From positions 166,796-230,795 of the forward strand of contig NZ_JANBVH010000001.1 of the NCBI RefSeq assembly GCF_024273235.1: DNA of 64,000 nucleotides, given 5' to 3'. Below the pieces are notes generated by a model that was not told the origin of the DNA, made no database searches, and saw nothing but the letters and a program-made list of their open reading frames with translations. The position numbers and the translations under genes were made by a program. Position 1 is the first letter of the stretch; each line of letters opens with the position of its first letter. The DNA is from Sphingomonas faeni. GTDB lineage: Bacteria; Pseudomonadota; Alphaproteobacteria; Sphingomonadales; Sphingomonadaceae. Shown here piece after piece: positions 56,282-64,000 of this stretch.

Positions 56282-58438
56282 ATGAGCGCGCCGAGCGACA
56301 CTGCCATCCCCGCCGCGGACGTGGGGCTGGACCTGACCGCGTGCGACCGCGAACAGATCCACATCCCGGGCGCAATCCAGCCGCACGGCCTGTTGCTGGT
56401 CGCCGACGCCGCGACCCTCGCGATCGTCGCAGGGGCCGGCGACATCGAGACCCGGCTGGCCGTCGACTGGCTGGGGCGAGACCTGTCCGCGCTGTTGGCG
56501 CAGGATATCGCGGCGCTGTTCGCGACCAGCGAGACGGTCGCCGGAGTTGCGCTGGCCGGCGCGCCGGTGACCGGGGTTTCCGAACACTTCGACGTCACGC
56601 TCCATCGCAGCGCGGATCACGTGCTGGTCGAGCTCGAACCGGTCGCGGGCGTGCCGGTCACCGCCGCGGCGATGCTCGGCCGACTCAACGCGATGGCGAT
56701 GACGTTCGAACGCGCCGGCAATCTCCAGGCGCTGTGCGAGCGCGCGGCGATCGCGTTCCGGCAACTGACCGGGTTCGACCGCGTCATGGTCTACCGCTTC
56801 CTCGACGACGAAGCCGGGCGCGTGATGGCGGAGGACAAGGCGTCGGGACTCGGCACCTTCCTCAACCATCATTTTCCCGCCTCGGACATCCCCCGGCAAG
56901 CGCGCGCGCTGTATGTGCGCAACAGGACTCGGACGATTCCGGCGATCGACTATGCGCCCGCGGTGCTGCGACCAGCCGGGTTCGAGACGCTCGATCTCAG
57001 CGATGTCGCGCTGCGCAGCGTGTCGCCGATCCACCTGCGCTATCTCGCCAATATGGGGGTCGCGGCGTCGGCCTCGATCTCGATCGTCAAGGACGGCCTG
57101 TTGTGGGGCATGATCGCCTGCCATCACGGATCGCCGCGCGTGCTGACCCCCGATATCCGCGCGGCCTCGTCGACTCTGGCGAGCGGCCTCGCCCGCCAGA
57201 TCCGCGCGAAGGAGGAGGCCGAGACCTACCGCGAACGGCTGCGGTTGCGGGCGGCGGAGGACGCGGTCATCCCGAAGCTCGCGACCGACCCCGCCCCGCG
57301 CGGTATCGTCACCGCACTGCGCGACGACCTGCGGCGTATGCTGGACGGCGACGGCTTCGCGTTCGTCGATGGCGCGGTGGTGGCGATGCACGGCCTGTGC
57401 CCTGCCGAGGAGGACGTGCTCGACCTGGCGGAGTGGGCGGTCACGCAGAACGGGATCGAGCCGTTCGCGACGCACGAACTGCCCTCGCTCTATCCTCGTG
57501 CCGAGACGTACAGGGCAGCGGCCAGCGGCGTGCTCGCGCTTCCGCTCATCGATGAGGGCGCGATGCTGTTGTGGTTCCGCGCCGAGCAGATCGAGGAAGT
57601 CGAATGGGCGGGCAATCCGCACAAGGCGGTTTCGGTGGATCCGAACGCAGTGCTGACGCCGCGCACCTCGTTCGAATCCTGGACGCAGGCGGTTAGCGGT
57701 CGATCGCGGTGCTGGACCCGCGAGGAGATCGAGGCCGCGCATCGTCTGCGCCGGGCGTTCCACGACGCCCATGTCAACCAGCGGCTTCGTCTTCTCAACG
57801 GCGACCTGCAACGCACGCTCGCCGACAAGGACATCCTGATCGCGCAGAAGGACGTCCTGATGAAGGAGGTCAATCACCGCGTCCAGAACAGCCTCCAGTT
57901 GGTCGCCGCGTTCCTGTCTCTCCAGGCGAAATCGTCGGACGACGCAAAGGTGAAAGAGCATCTCGCCGAAGCGCAGGCCCGGCTCGCGGCGGTCGCGCTG
58001 GTCCACCGTCGACTGTACCGCGACGACCAGGTCGAGTCGGTTGATCTGTCGCGCTATCTCGAGGAGCTGACCGACGACATGAAGACCTCGCTCGGCGAGG
58101 ATTGGGCAGCGCGGATGAGCCTGGATCTCGCGCCGATCCTGGTCGCGACCGATCGCGCGGTGAACATCGGGCTGGTGCTGACCGAGCTGGTGATCAACGC
58201 AAGCAAATATGCCTATGAGGGTCGCGCCGGACCGATCGAGATCGTGCTGGAACAGCATCGCAACCGGCTGCGCCTGATCGTCGCGGACCAGGGCGTCGGC
58301 AAATCGGGCACGCGCGAGGGCTTTGGCAGCCGGATGATGAAGGCGGTCGTCGCCGGACTGTCCGGTACGATCGAACAGGACGACAACATGCCCGGCCTGC
58401 GCGTCATCCTGACCGCGCCGATCGAGGATATGCGCTGA
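56282..58438 (+). CDS. bacteriophytochrome with HisKA_2/HWE-type kinase
   Basis: 718 residues. PAS domain (about 15-120) with the biliverdin-attachment Cys at C21 in TACDREQIHIPGAIQPHG; GAF domain (about 140-305) with PASDIPRQAR; PHY domain (about 315-490) with the tongue motif PRTSFESW; then a kinase with phosphoacceptor H532 in LMKEVNHRVQNSLQLV (HisKA_2) and an ATPase domain with ELVINASKYAY. A red/far-red photosensor. No heme oxygenase (bphO) or response regulator gene is adjacent, so biliverdin supply and the output partner are encoded elsewhere. HisKA_2 kinases in this group often feed the general stress response. Confidence 0.95.
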   Translation: MSAPSDTAIPAADVGLDLTACDREQIHIPGAIQPHGLLLVADAATLAIVAGAGDIETRLAVDWLGRDLSALLAQDIAALFATSETVAGVALAGAPVTGVSEHFDVTLHRSADHVLVELEPVAGVPVTAAAMLGRLNAMAMTFERAGNLQALCERAAIAFRQLTGFDRVMVYRFLDDEAGRVMAEDKASGLGTFLNHHFPASDIPRQARALYVRNRTRTIPAIDYAPAVLRPAGFETLDLSDVALRSVSPIHLRYLANMGVAASASISIVKDGLLWGMIACHHGSPRVLTPDIRAASSTLASGLARQIRAKEEAETYRERLRLRAAEDAVIPKLATDPAPRGIVTALRDDLRRMLDGDGFAFVDGAVVAMHGLCPAEEDVLDLAEWAVTQNGIEPFATHELPSLYPRAETYRAAASGVLALPLIDEGAMLLWFRAEQIEEVEWAGNPHKAVSVDPNAVLTPRTSFESWTQAVSGRSRCWTREEIEAAHRLRRAFHDAHVNQRLRLLNGDLQRTLADKDILIAQKDVLMKEVNHRVQNSLQLVAAFLSLQAKSSDDAKVKEHLAEAQARLAAVALVHRRLYRDDQVESVDLSRYLEELTDDMKTSLGEDWAARMSLDLAPILVATDRAVNIGLVLTELVINASKYAYEGRAGPIEIVLEQHRNRLRLIVADQGVGKSGTREGFGSRMMKAVVAGLSGTIEQDDNMPGLRVILTAPIEDMR

Positions 58439-58477
58439 CGTCCCGTCCGGCGCGAACGAAACGCCAGCACAACCGCC

Positions 58478-60775
58478 TCACCAGTTGAAGCGGAGCGATC
58501 CGACGACGGTCCGCGAGGCACCGAAGTAACAGCTGTTGACGAAGAAACAGCTGGCGATGTGGCGCTTGTCGAACAGGTTCGCGACGTTCGCGGTCAGGCT
58601 CATGCCCTTGAGCGAGTCGCCGAACTTGCCGAGATCATAGCCGAGCACCGCATCGACCAGCACATAGCCCGGCGACTGGAACCGGGTGGTGAGCGTCTGG
58701 CCTGCTGCCACGCGCGTCGCGGTGCCGTCCGACTTGCCGACATAGCGGACGCCGCCGCCGATGTTGAACCCCGACAGCGCGCCGCCGCCGCTAATGCGTG
58801 ACAGGTCGTAGTTGACAAAGCTCGATGCGCTCCAGGTCGATATGCCGAGCGGCTTGGTGCCGGTAACGCCGCTGAGCTGATCGCCGGTGCCGACGACTGG
58901 CGTGCCCTGCGTGACTTTCGGATCGGTATAGGTGCCGGCGACCGTGACCGTCAGGCCCGGCGTGATCTCGCCCCGTCCATCGAGTTCGATGCCCCGTACC
59001 GCCACTTCGCCGATCTGGACCTGGAAGTTCGGGTTGGCGGGATCGGTCGTCGGTACGTTCTGGCGACGCAGATCGAAGGCCGAGAGCGTGAACAGCGCGC
59101 TGGTGCCGCGCGGCTGGTATTTCAGGCCTGCTTCGTACTGGCGACCGGTGACGGGCACGAACGCTGCGCCGTCGAACGCGGTGCCGGTCTGCGGCTCGAA
59201 GCTTTCCGAATAGCTGACGAACGGCGCCAGGCCGAACTTGGTTTCGTACAATGCGCCGAGGCGTCCGGTGAACGCGGTCTGGTGAAGCCGGGTCACGCCG
59301 CTGGCCGCTCCTGCCGCGGCGTTGCGGTTCACCGTCGTCTGGTCGTACCAGTCGTAGCGGCCGCTCGCGATCAGTTGCAGCCCGCCGATCGCGATCTGGT
59401 CCTGCACATAGGCGCCGACCTGGTCGATCTTGCGGAAGCTGCGCGTCTGGCTGAGCGGGAAAGTAGGCTGCACTCCGCCATATACCGGCGCGAACAGGCT
59501 CAGGTTCGGGATGCTGGTCGCCGGATCGGCAGCGACGCCGGTGTTGAACTGCTGGTCGTTGCTACCCTGGTTGTTCTGCCAGTCGACGCCGGTGAGCAGC
59601 GTGTGCTGCAACGGCCCGGTCGCAAACTTGGCGGTCGCGTGATTGTCGATCGTGATCGTCCGGAACGATTCGTCCGACCCACCGCCCCCGCGCACGATCG
59701 TCGAGAAATCGGTGTTGCGATTGGCGCCCGTGCCCGTCGTCGCGAACGCGGACAGGTAGATCTGGCGATAGTGGAGATCGACGTCGAGGTAGCGCGCGCT
59801 CGTCGCCCAGCTCAGGCTGTCGTTGAAGTCGTGGCGGAACAGCAGCGTCGCCGACTTCTGCTTGCGATCGAACGCTTCGTACGCAGGCTCGCTCACGTTG
59901 AAATCGGTCGCGAACTGTCCGGACGGGTTCGCGAGCGCCGAACCGTAGACCGGCACGCCGCTGTACGACGCCGATTCGGGATCGCGCTGGTAATTGAGGA
60001 TCAGCGTCACGCTGGTCGCCTCGTCGGGCGCGAAGGTCAGCATCGGCCGCGCGTAATAGCGCCGGTTGCCGGTCATCGCGACGAAACCGTCCGACCGCTC
60101 CGCACCCGCGATCACGCGGAACAGCCATTTGTGATCCTTATCGAGCGGCTGGTTCACGTCGATCGCGCTGCGCAACAGGTCGAAATTGCCGCCCGCCAGT
60201 TCGATCCGCCCGCCGGATTCGCCATAGGGGACCTTGCTGGTCAGGTTGACCAGTCCGCCTGGCGTGGAGTTGCCATACAGGACCGATGCCGGCCCCTTGA
60301 TCACGTCGACGCGCTCGACGAGGTGGAAGTCGATCTGCGGCGTGGAATAGACTCCGCCTAGCAGACGCATGCCGTCCATATACTGGCCCGGCGCAAAGCC
60401 GCGGACGTAGAGCTGGTCGTAGCGGGTGGCGACATTGCCGCGCTGGTTCGGCGAGACGCCCGCAACATAGCCGAGCGCCTGGTTGATCGACAGCGCGTTG
60501 CGGAGCGTCAGTTCCTTTTCGTCGATGCTGGTGATGACCTGCGGCGTGCGGATCAGCGGCGTCTCGGTCTTGGTGCCGGTGCTGCCGGTCTTGCGAATGC
60601 GCTCGCCGCTGACGACGATCTCGTCGCTGCGAGTTTGCGTATCGTCACCGGTGGGCGCCGCATCGCGTGCCATGGTCGGCGCCGACGCCGCGGTGAAATC
60701 TGCCGCGAACACCGGCGTCCCGACGCTGCCTAGAGCCGTACCCAGCAGCATCCCGCCTGTAAATCGTCCCCGCAT
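58478..60775 (-). CDS. TonB-dependent siderophore receptor
   Basis: 765 residues. Signal peptide (ending near TPVFA-AD), a TonB-box region (DEIVVSGERIRKTG), a plug domain (about 60-190 with IRTPQVITSIDEKEL, QLYVRGFAPGQYMDGMRL, VDVIKGPASVLYGNSTPGGLVNL) and a barrel ending VVGSLRFNW. Typical of ferrichrome/hydroxamate-type receptors (TIGR01783); the ligand is unknown. ATG 60775 was chosen. It is divergent from the DUF3649 - PepSY-TM - DUF3325 operon and has a Fur-like site in its leader, so iron-repressed expression is likely. Confidence 0.94.
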   Translation of the reverse strand: MRGRFTGGMLLGTALGSVGTPVFAADFTAASAPTMARDAAPTGDDTQTRSDEIVVSGERIRKTGSTGTKTETPLIRTPQVITSIDEKELTLRNALSINQALGYVAGVSPNQRGNVATRYDQLYVRGFAPGQYMDGMRLLGGVYSTPQIDFHLVERVDVIKGPASVLYGNSTPGGLVNLTSKVPYGESGGRIELAGGNFDLLRSAIDVNQPLDKDHKWLFRVIAGAERSDGFVAMTGNRRYYARPMLTFAPDEATSVTLILNYQRDPESASYSGVPVYGSALANPSGQFATDFNVSEPAYEAFDRKQKSATLLFRHDFNDSLSWATSARYLDVDLHYRQIYLSAFATTGTGANRNTDFSTIVRGGGGSDESFRTITIDNHATAKFATGPLQHTLLTGVDWQNNQGSNDQQFNTGVAADPATSIPNLSLFAPVYGGVQPTFPLSQTRSFRKIDQVGAYVQDQIAIGGLQLIASGRYDWYDQTTVNRNAAAGAASGVTRLHQTAFTGRLGALYETKFGLAPFVSYSESFEPQTGTAFDGAAFVPVTGRQYEAGLKYQPRGTSALFTLSAFDLRRQNVPTTDPANPNFQVQIGEVAVRGIELDGRGEITPGLTVTVAGTYTDPKVTQGTPVVGTGDQLSGVTGTKPLGISTWSASSFVNYDLSRISGGGALSGFNIGGGVRYVGKSDGTATRVAAGQTLTTRFQSPGYVLVDAVLGYDLGKFGDSLKGMSLTANVANLFDKRHIASCFFVNSCYFGASRTVVGSLRFNW

Positions 60776-60791
60776 TGCGCCGTCCACTTTT

Positions 60792-60810
60792 GATATTGAT
60801 AATGACTCGC
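60792..60810. promoter_or_regulatory. candidate Fur box between divergent iron-uptake genes
   Basis: GATATTGATAATGACTCGC contains two good Fur hexamers (GATATT, GATAAT) in tandem, followed by a degenerate third. It lies between the siderophore receptor (-) and DUF3649 (+) starts. Some alphaproteobacteria use other iron regulators, so the regulator is inferred. Confidence 0.5.
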
Positions 60811-60858
60811 AAGGCCCGCTAAAGACGGTTGGCACGCACCGCAAGGGAAAATGACAGA

Positions 60859-61188
60859 ATGTTCATGCACGGTCGGATCCTGAAACCCGGCCCATTTCCC
60901 AAGGGCCGGACAGTCCGTCCGGTGGTCTGGACCATGGCGTTGCGGAGCACGACCGCGCTCGTCGGCGGCTATGCCGCGGCGGCAGTGCTGGCGACGTTGC
61001 TCGCCCGCCTGCTCCCGATCGCGCGCGTCGAAGCGACGAACTGGGGCATGGTCCTGTCGTTCGCGATCTATGCAGGCATCGCCCTCTGGTGTTTCCACGA
61101 ACACCGCGTTTTGCGGGTCGCAGCGCTCGTGTGGGGAATCGCACTGGTCGGCGGCGGCCTACTCTGGCTGCTCGGCGTACGTCCGTGA
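60859..61188 (+). CDS. DUF3649 iron-uptake membrane protein
   Basis: 109 residues with three membrane segments (about 27-55, 61-78 and 88-105). Matches DUF3649, small proteins regularly found next to PepSY-TM proteins and siderophore receptors. ATG 60859 follows AAGGGA; ATG 60865 is an alternative. The stop overlaps the GTG start of the next gene. Confidence 0.82.
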   Translation: MFMHGRILKPGPFPKGRTVRPVVWTMALRSTTALVGGYAAAAVLATLLARLLPIARVEATNWGMVLSFAIYAGIALWCFHEHRVLRVAALVWGIALVGGGLLWLLGVRP

Positions 61189-62744
61189 GTTCGGCGGCGA
61201 GAACCACCTTGCGACAGAGCATGGCATGGATCCACGGCTGGCTGGGCCTGCTGGCGGGTTGGATCCTGTTCGCCATGTTCCTGACCGGTACGGCGAGTTA
61301 TTTCCGGCCCGAGATCACGCAGTGGATGCAGCCGGAATTTCGCGCGAAGCCGGTCACCAGCGCCCACGCCGCCGAGTCCGCGGTGGCGCACATGCAGCGT
61401 GTCGGCGCGGACGATCTGCAATGGTACGTCTACCTCCCGGATGCCCGCACCGCGGTGACGCGGGTCTTCGAACAGCGCAAGCCGGACCCCAAGGCTCCCA
61501 GGCGGCGCGCACCCGAAATCGTGCTCGATCCCGCGACGGGCGATGTCGTGCGTGCGCGCGAGACCCGCGGCGGCGAGCATTTCTATCGCTTCCATTTCCA
61601 GCTGCAATTGCCGCATCCCTGGGGACGTTGGCTCGCAGGGCTGTGCGCGATGTTCATGCTGGGCGCGATCGTGTCGGGCGTGATCACGCACAAGCGCATC
61701 TTCGCCGACTTCTTCACGCTGCGCTGGAACAAGGGACAGCGCAGCTGGCTCGATGCGCACAACGTCTCGGCAGTGCTGGCGCTGCCGTACCACGCGATGA
61801 TCACCTATACCGGGCTGATCACGCTGGTGGCGATGTACATGCCGTGGCCGGTCACCGCGAACTACGCCAAGCCCGCCGATTTCGCGCAAGCCGCGTTCGG
61901 CACGCCGACCGAGCGCGCGGCGCAGGGCACGGCCAAGCCGCTGGTGGCGATCGGTCCTCTGGTCGCGGATGCCGAGCGACGCTTCGGTGCGCCGGTCGCG
62001 ACCCTGGTGGTGCGCAACCCGAACGATGCCGCAAGCAGGGTCACGCTGTACCGCCATGCGAACGCCTCGCTCAACGGACGCGGTCCGTCGGTCACCTATG
62101 CGGGCAGCGACGGGCGGTTCCTCGAAGGCGCTGGCGGCGTCGGGCCCGCGCTCGCCACCGCCGGCGTGATGCTGGGGCTGCACGTCGCGCAGTTTGCGGG
62201 GCCGGCGTTGCGCTGGGCGTATTTCGTGCTCGGTCTCACCGGTGCGGCGATGGTCGGGACCGGGTTGCTGCTCTGGACCGCCAAGCGTCGCAAGCCGGGC
62301 GCGACGCCGTTCTTCGGGCTGAAGCTGGTCGAGCGGCTGAACATCGGTGTCATCGCCGGCCTGCCGATCGGGATGGCCGCCTACCTCCTCGCCAACCGCC
62401 TGATCCCAGCCGAAACCGCAAACCGCGCCGACGCAGAGGTCGCCACGATGTTCTGGACATGGGGCGCCGTTGCAGTGTTGCAGGTGTTGCGACCGGCACG
62501 CCGCGCGTGGACCGAAGGGTTCGCGATTGGAGCCGCGGCGTTCGCGGCGATCCCGGTGGTCGATACGCTGACGACGTCGCGCGGATTGCCGGGATCGATA
62601 CTGACCGGCGACACGCTCTTCGCGGCATTCGATTTCGCCATGCTCGCGATTGCCGCGATGCTTGCACTCGGCGCGTGGCGCTCCGCCCGGAGCAGGCCCG
62701 TCGCGAAGATCCGCAAACCACAATCGGAGACCGTTCATGCTTGA
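61185..62744 (+). CDS. PepSY-associated TM protein (PiuB-like, siderophore iron release)
   Basis: 519 residues. Membrane segments at about 17-40, 150-173, 200-222, 340-360 and several more near the C-terminus. Opens SMAWIHGWLGLLAGWILFAMFLTGTASYF and carries PepSY-like periplasmic parts and a SWLDAHNVSAVLALPYHAMITYTGL stretch with conserved histidines. This family (PiuB, FhuF-independent ferric-siderophore reductases) is thought to release iron from imported siderophores at the inner membrane. GTG 61185 was chosen; it overlaps the DUF3649 stop. DUF3325 overlaps its end by eight bases. Confidence 0.9.
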   Translation: MSSAARTTLRQSMAWIHGWLGLLAGWILFAMFLTGTASYFRPEITQWMQPEFRAKPVTSAHAAESAVAHMQRVGADDLQWYVYLPDARTAVTRVFEQRKPDPKAPRRRAPEIVLDPATGDVVRARETRGGEHFYRFHFQLQLPHPWGRWLAGLCAMFMLGAIVSGVITHKRIFADFFTLRWNKGQRSWLDAHNVSAVLALPYHAMITYTGLITLVAMYMPWPVTANYAKPADFAQAAFGTPTERAAQGTAKPLVAIGPLVADAERRFGAPVATLVVRNPNDAASRVTLYRHANASLNGRGPSVTYAGSDGRFLEGAGGVGPALATAGVMLGLHVAQFAGPALRWAYFVLGLTGAAMVGTGLLLWTAKRRKPGATPFFGLKLVERLNIGVIAGLPIGMAAYLLANRLIPAETANRADAEVATMFWTWGAVAVLQVLRPARRAWTEGFAIGAAAFAAIPVVDTLTTSRGLPGSILTGDTLFAAFDFAMLAIAAMLALGAWRSARSRPVAKIRKPQSETVHA

Positions 62745-63042
62745 AGCCACGATATTGTGCTTCTTCGGCTGGCTGCTGTTGGCGGCGACCTCCTTCCGGT
62801 ATCGCCGCGACCTGGGGATCGCCGCGCCGTCAGCGATCCGCGCGCTACGCCTCGTCGCTGCGCTCGTGCTTACGGCCGCGCTGTTCCACTGCGGCGCACC
62901 GCTGACCGGCGAGCGTTTCGTGCGATTCCTCGGCGCGGCGTCGATAGCCGGCGTCGCGCTGGTGATGCTGCTGTCGTTCAAGCCGGCCGAGACGATGCAG
63001 CCGGTCCGGATCGCGTTGAAGGCGGTGCGCCCGCGGCGTTAG
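62737..63042 (+). CDS. DUF3325 membrane protein
   Basis: 101 residues with three membrane segments (about 3-18, 36-53 and 64-82). DUF3325 proteins of unknown function follow DUF3649 and PepSY-TM genes in many siderophore loci. It overlaps the previous gene by eight bases and is the last gene of the operon. Confidence 0.85.
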   Translation: MLEATILCFFGWLLLAATSFRYRRDLGIAAPSAIRALRLVAALVLTAALFHCGAPLTGERFVRFLGAASIAGVALVMLLSFKPAETMQPVRIALKAVRPRR

Positions 63043-63357
63043 ATACTGCGGTGCAAAGAGACGTGATCCGGTGACGTTTCGAAGAAGGGGTGTCCTCCGA
63101 CAGAACGCTGCTTGCGCCGAGCCAAATCTTCTCCGCATTCTGTGACGAGCCCAAGCGATGATCCATCGGTCTGGGGCAGCATCGACCGTCCCAGACCGCA
63201 CATTCTGCCCGAGAGCGGGATCGTTTGACCCGCTCTCCAAATCCATATCGCGGACGGTCAGCGCCAACGCAGTCATATTGGTAACTGCTGCCGTTAGCAG
63301 CCTCGTTGCCAAATGCTTTCACCGAAATGCAGAATCCAAGGCGTTCGACGTCGCATG
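63043..63357. other. 315-bp stretch without a supported gene, with two hairpins
   Basis: CGGTCTGGG/CCCAGACCG pair at 63167-63198 (9-bp stem, 14-nt loop) and GAGAGCGGG/CCCGCTCTC at 63211-63237 (9-bp stem, 9-nt loop). They could terminate the iron operon. Small open frames here show no family similarity and poor start sites. Confidence 0.5.
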
Positions 63358-63495
63358 ACAGATAATCGCAATTTGGTGACTGCGAGATTGATATCCTGGC
63401 CAAGCCAGATGCATATTACCTCGGACAATCAAATCAGATCATATCTGTACGACATCCCGCGCGATGACGCGACAGATCAACTGTATGATGAATAA
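63358..63495 (+). CDS. doubtful small open frame (45 residues)
   Basis: ATG 63358 gives MTDNRNLVTARLISWPSQMH... ending at a TAA inside the palindrome 63486-63506. No ribosome-binding site or homology is evident. It is listed because the intrinsic terminator at 63606 implies some transcript here. Confidence 0.2.
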   Translation, partial: TDNRNLVTARLISWPSQMHITSDNQIRSYLYDIPRDDATDQLYDE

Positions 63496-63506
63496 TTTAT
63501 TCATCA
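63486..63506. promoter_or_regulatory. perfect 21-bp AT-rich palindrome
   Basis: TGATGAATAA, one central T, TTATTCATCA: a perfect inverted repeat with almost no loop, more like a dimer-binding operator than a terminator. Situated in the AT-rich end of the window. Confidence 0.5.
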
Positions 63507-63605
63507 CGAAATTTCATCTCTAAACCCACGCGTTTCAATATCTTAAAGCTAAGTTGCCGAACAAAGCAAAATTTAATGTTAAAAAACCGATGTTATGCTA
63601 TTGCT

Positions 63606-63626
63606 AGTCCCAAGGCGGGACTTTTT
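63606..63626 (+). terminator. intrinsic terminator
   Basis: AGTCCC-AAGGC-GGGACT with a run of five T's directly after: the clearest Rho-independent terminator in the window. It ends a plus-strand transcript of unknown start within the AT-rich segment, possibly a small RNA. Confidence 0.65.
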
Positions 63627-63627
63627 A

Positions 63628-63861
63628 ATGACAACCGAAGTGATATTCGCAGTTCTTATCCTGACTCCGGTTGCGATATGGGCATGGCGGAGGCAGCGCC
63701 GACAGGCGCGTATCGAGCGCTATGGCCGCCGAACAGAGCGGATCTACGTACGGAAACGAACGAACGGCTGGCTGAAGACACTTTTGCCAGAAAGTACATC
63801 TAGGCGGACCACTTACAAGCGTAACAATCAGTCACAAAAGCGGCCCGAACAGACATTGTAA
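63628..63861 (+). CDS. hypothetical small membrane protein
   Basis: 77 residues: one membrane segment (TEVIFAVLILTPVAIWAW, about 3-20), then a strongly basic cytoplasmic tail (RRQRRQARIERYGRRTERIY...). No family recognised. The ATG follows the terminator T-run by one base and there is no good ribosome-binding site, so the gene is uncertain. Lower GC content than the rest of the window. Confidence 0.35.
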   Translation: MTTEVIFAVLILTPVAIWAWRRQRRQARIERYGRRTERIYVRKRTNGWLKTLLPESTSRRTTYKRNNQSQKRPEQTL

Positions 63862-64000
63862 ACAGACAAGACTCTAACAATAGCGATTATATGCTTCAAT
63901 TGCGTGCGCGCGAAAGCAGAATGATCGACAAATGCCTATAAGACGCCATTTTCTGCGCCAAGAACGATCCGTTACTTTGAAAACACGCGACGAAGTTTGT
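63862..64000. other. AT-rich end of window, no feature seen
   Basis: About 139 bases of low-GC sequence with no convincing open frame, repeat or RNA gene. Confidence 0.5.

Noticed and set aside
62845..63312. Minus-strand frame overlapping DUF3325
   Set aside because: Mostly antisense to DUF3325 and the hairpin region, with no motif or ribosome-binding site.

Overview
The window is about 66% GC with dense coding on both strands. Its gene content fits an alphaproteobacterium of the order Sphingomonadales, most likely Sphingomonas or a close relative. Pointers to this are the prephenate dehydratase/cytochrome c pair, the PEP-CTERM regulatory genes, STN-type TonB receptors, a NepR-like protein, GGAAC-N16-(C/G)GTT promoters and the families of palindromic intergenic repeats. 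This is inferred from content only. No rRNA, tRNA, complete transposon or CRISPR array was seen.

Layout. 1-4.8 kb (minus): amino-acid and purine genes serC, serA, a DUF559 endonuclease-like gene, hisZ and the 5' end of purA. 5-9.3 kb: a DUF4328 membrane protein, an extensin-like lipoprotein, a LOG-family hydrolase, a membrane-anchored cytochrome c and prephenate dehydratase. 9.4-14.9 kb: a PepSY/response regulator/histidine kinase operon, an Uup-like ABC-F ATPase, a small exported protein behind a candidate EcfG promoter, and a DUF815 ATPase. 15-23 kb: a PEP-CTERM/exopolysaccharide cluster (TPR protein, PrsR, PrsK, sugar transferase) divergent from a mannose-1-phosphate guanylyltransferase. 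23.1-23.3 kb: a 53-residue NepR-like protein. 23.5-28.9 kb: exported DUF885, sialidase-like and GH3 proteins.

29.2-37.3 kb (minus): a tight four-gene operon sdaA - M3 oligopeptidase - cysteine desulfhydrase-like - 5-oxoprolinase, which looks like conversion of peptide or glutathione fragments to pyruvate and glutamate. Upstream lies a Crp/Fnr regulator divergent from a class II aldolase and a lactate 2-monooxygenase-like flavoenzyme, with an 18-bp palindrome between them. 40-45 kb: an exported methyltransferase, a small acidic protein, a 1068-residue autotransporter and a DUF697-like protein. 45-49 kb: an ECF sigma/FecR/STN-TonB receptor set. 49-56 kb: an S1-type protease, an S9 peptidase, a DUF808 protein, adenine deaminase and a bile-acid:Na+ symporter-like protein. 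56-58 kb: a bacteriophytochrome kinase. 58-63 kb: an iron-uptake locus (siderophore receptor divergent from DUF3649/PepSY-TM/DUF3325) with a Fur-like site. The last 0.65 kb is clearly AT-richer, with a perfect palindrome and an intrinsic terminator.

At least ten intergenic palindromic elements in three sequence families sit almost exclusively between genes, often directly after stop codons. The most interesting signals are the NepR-like gene with its two matching promoter motifs, the oxoprolinase operon, and the repeat families.
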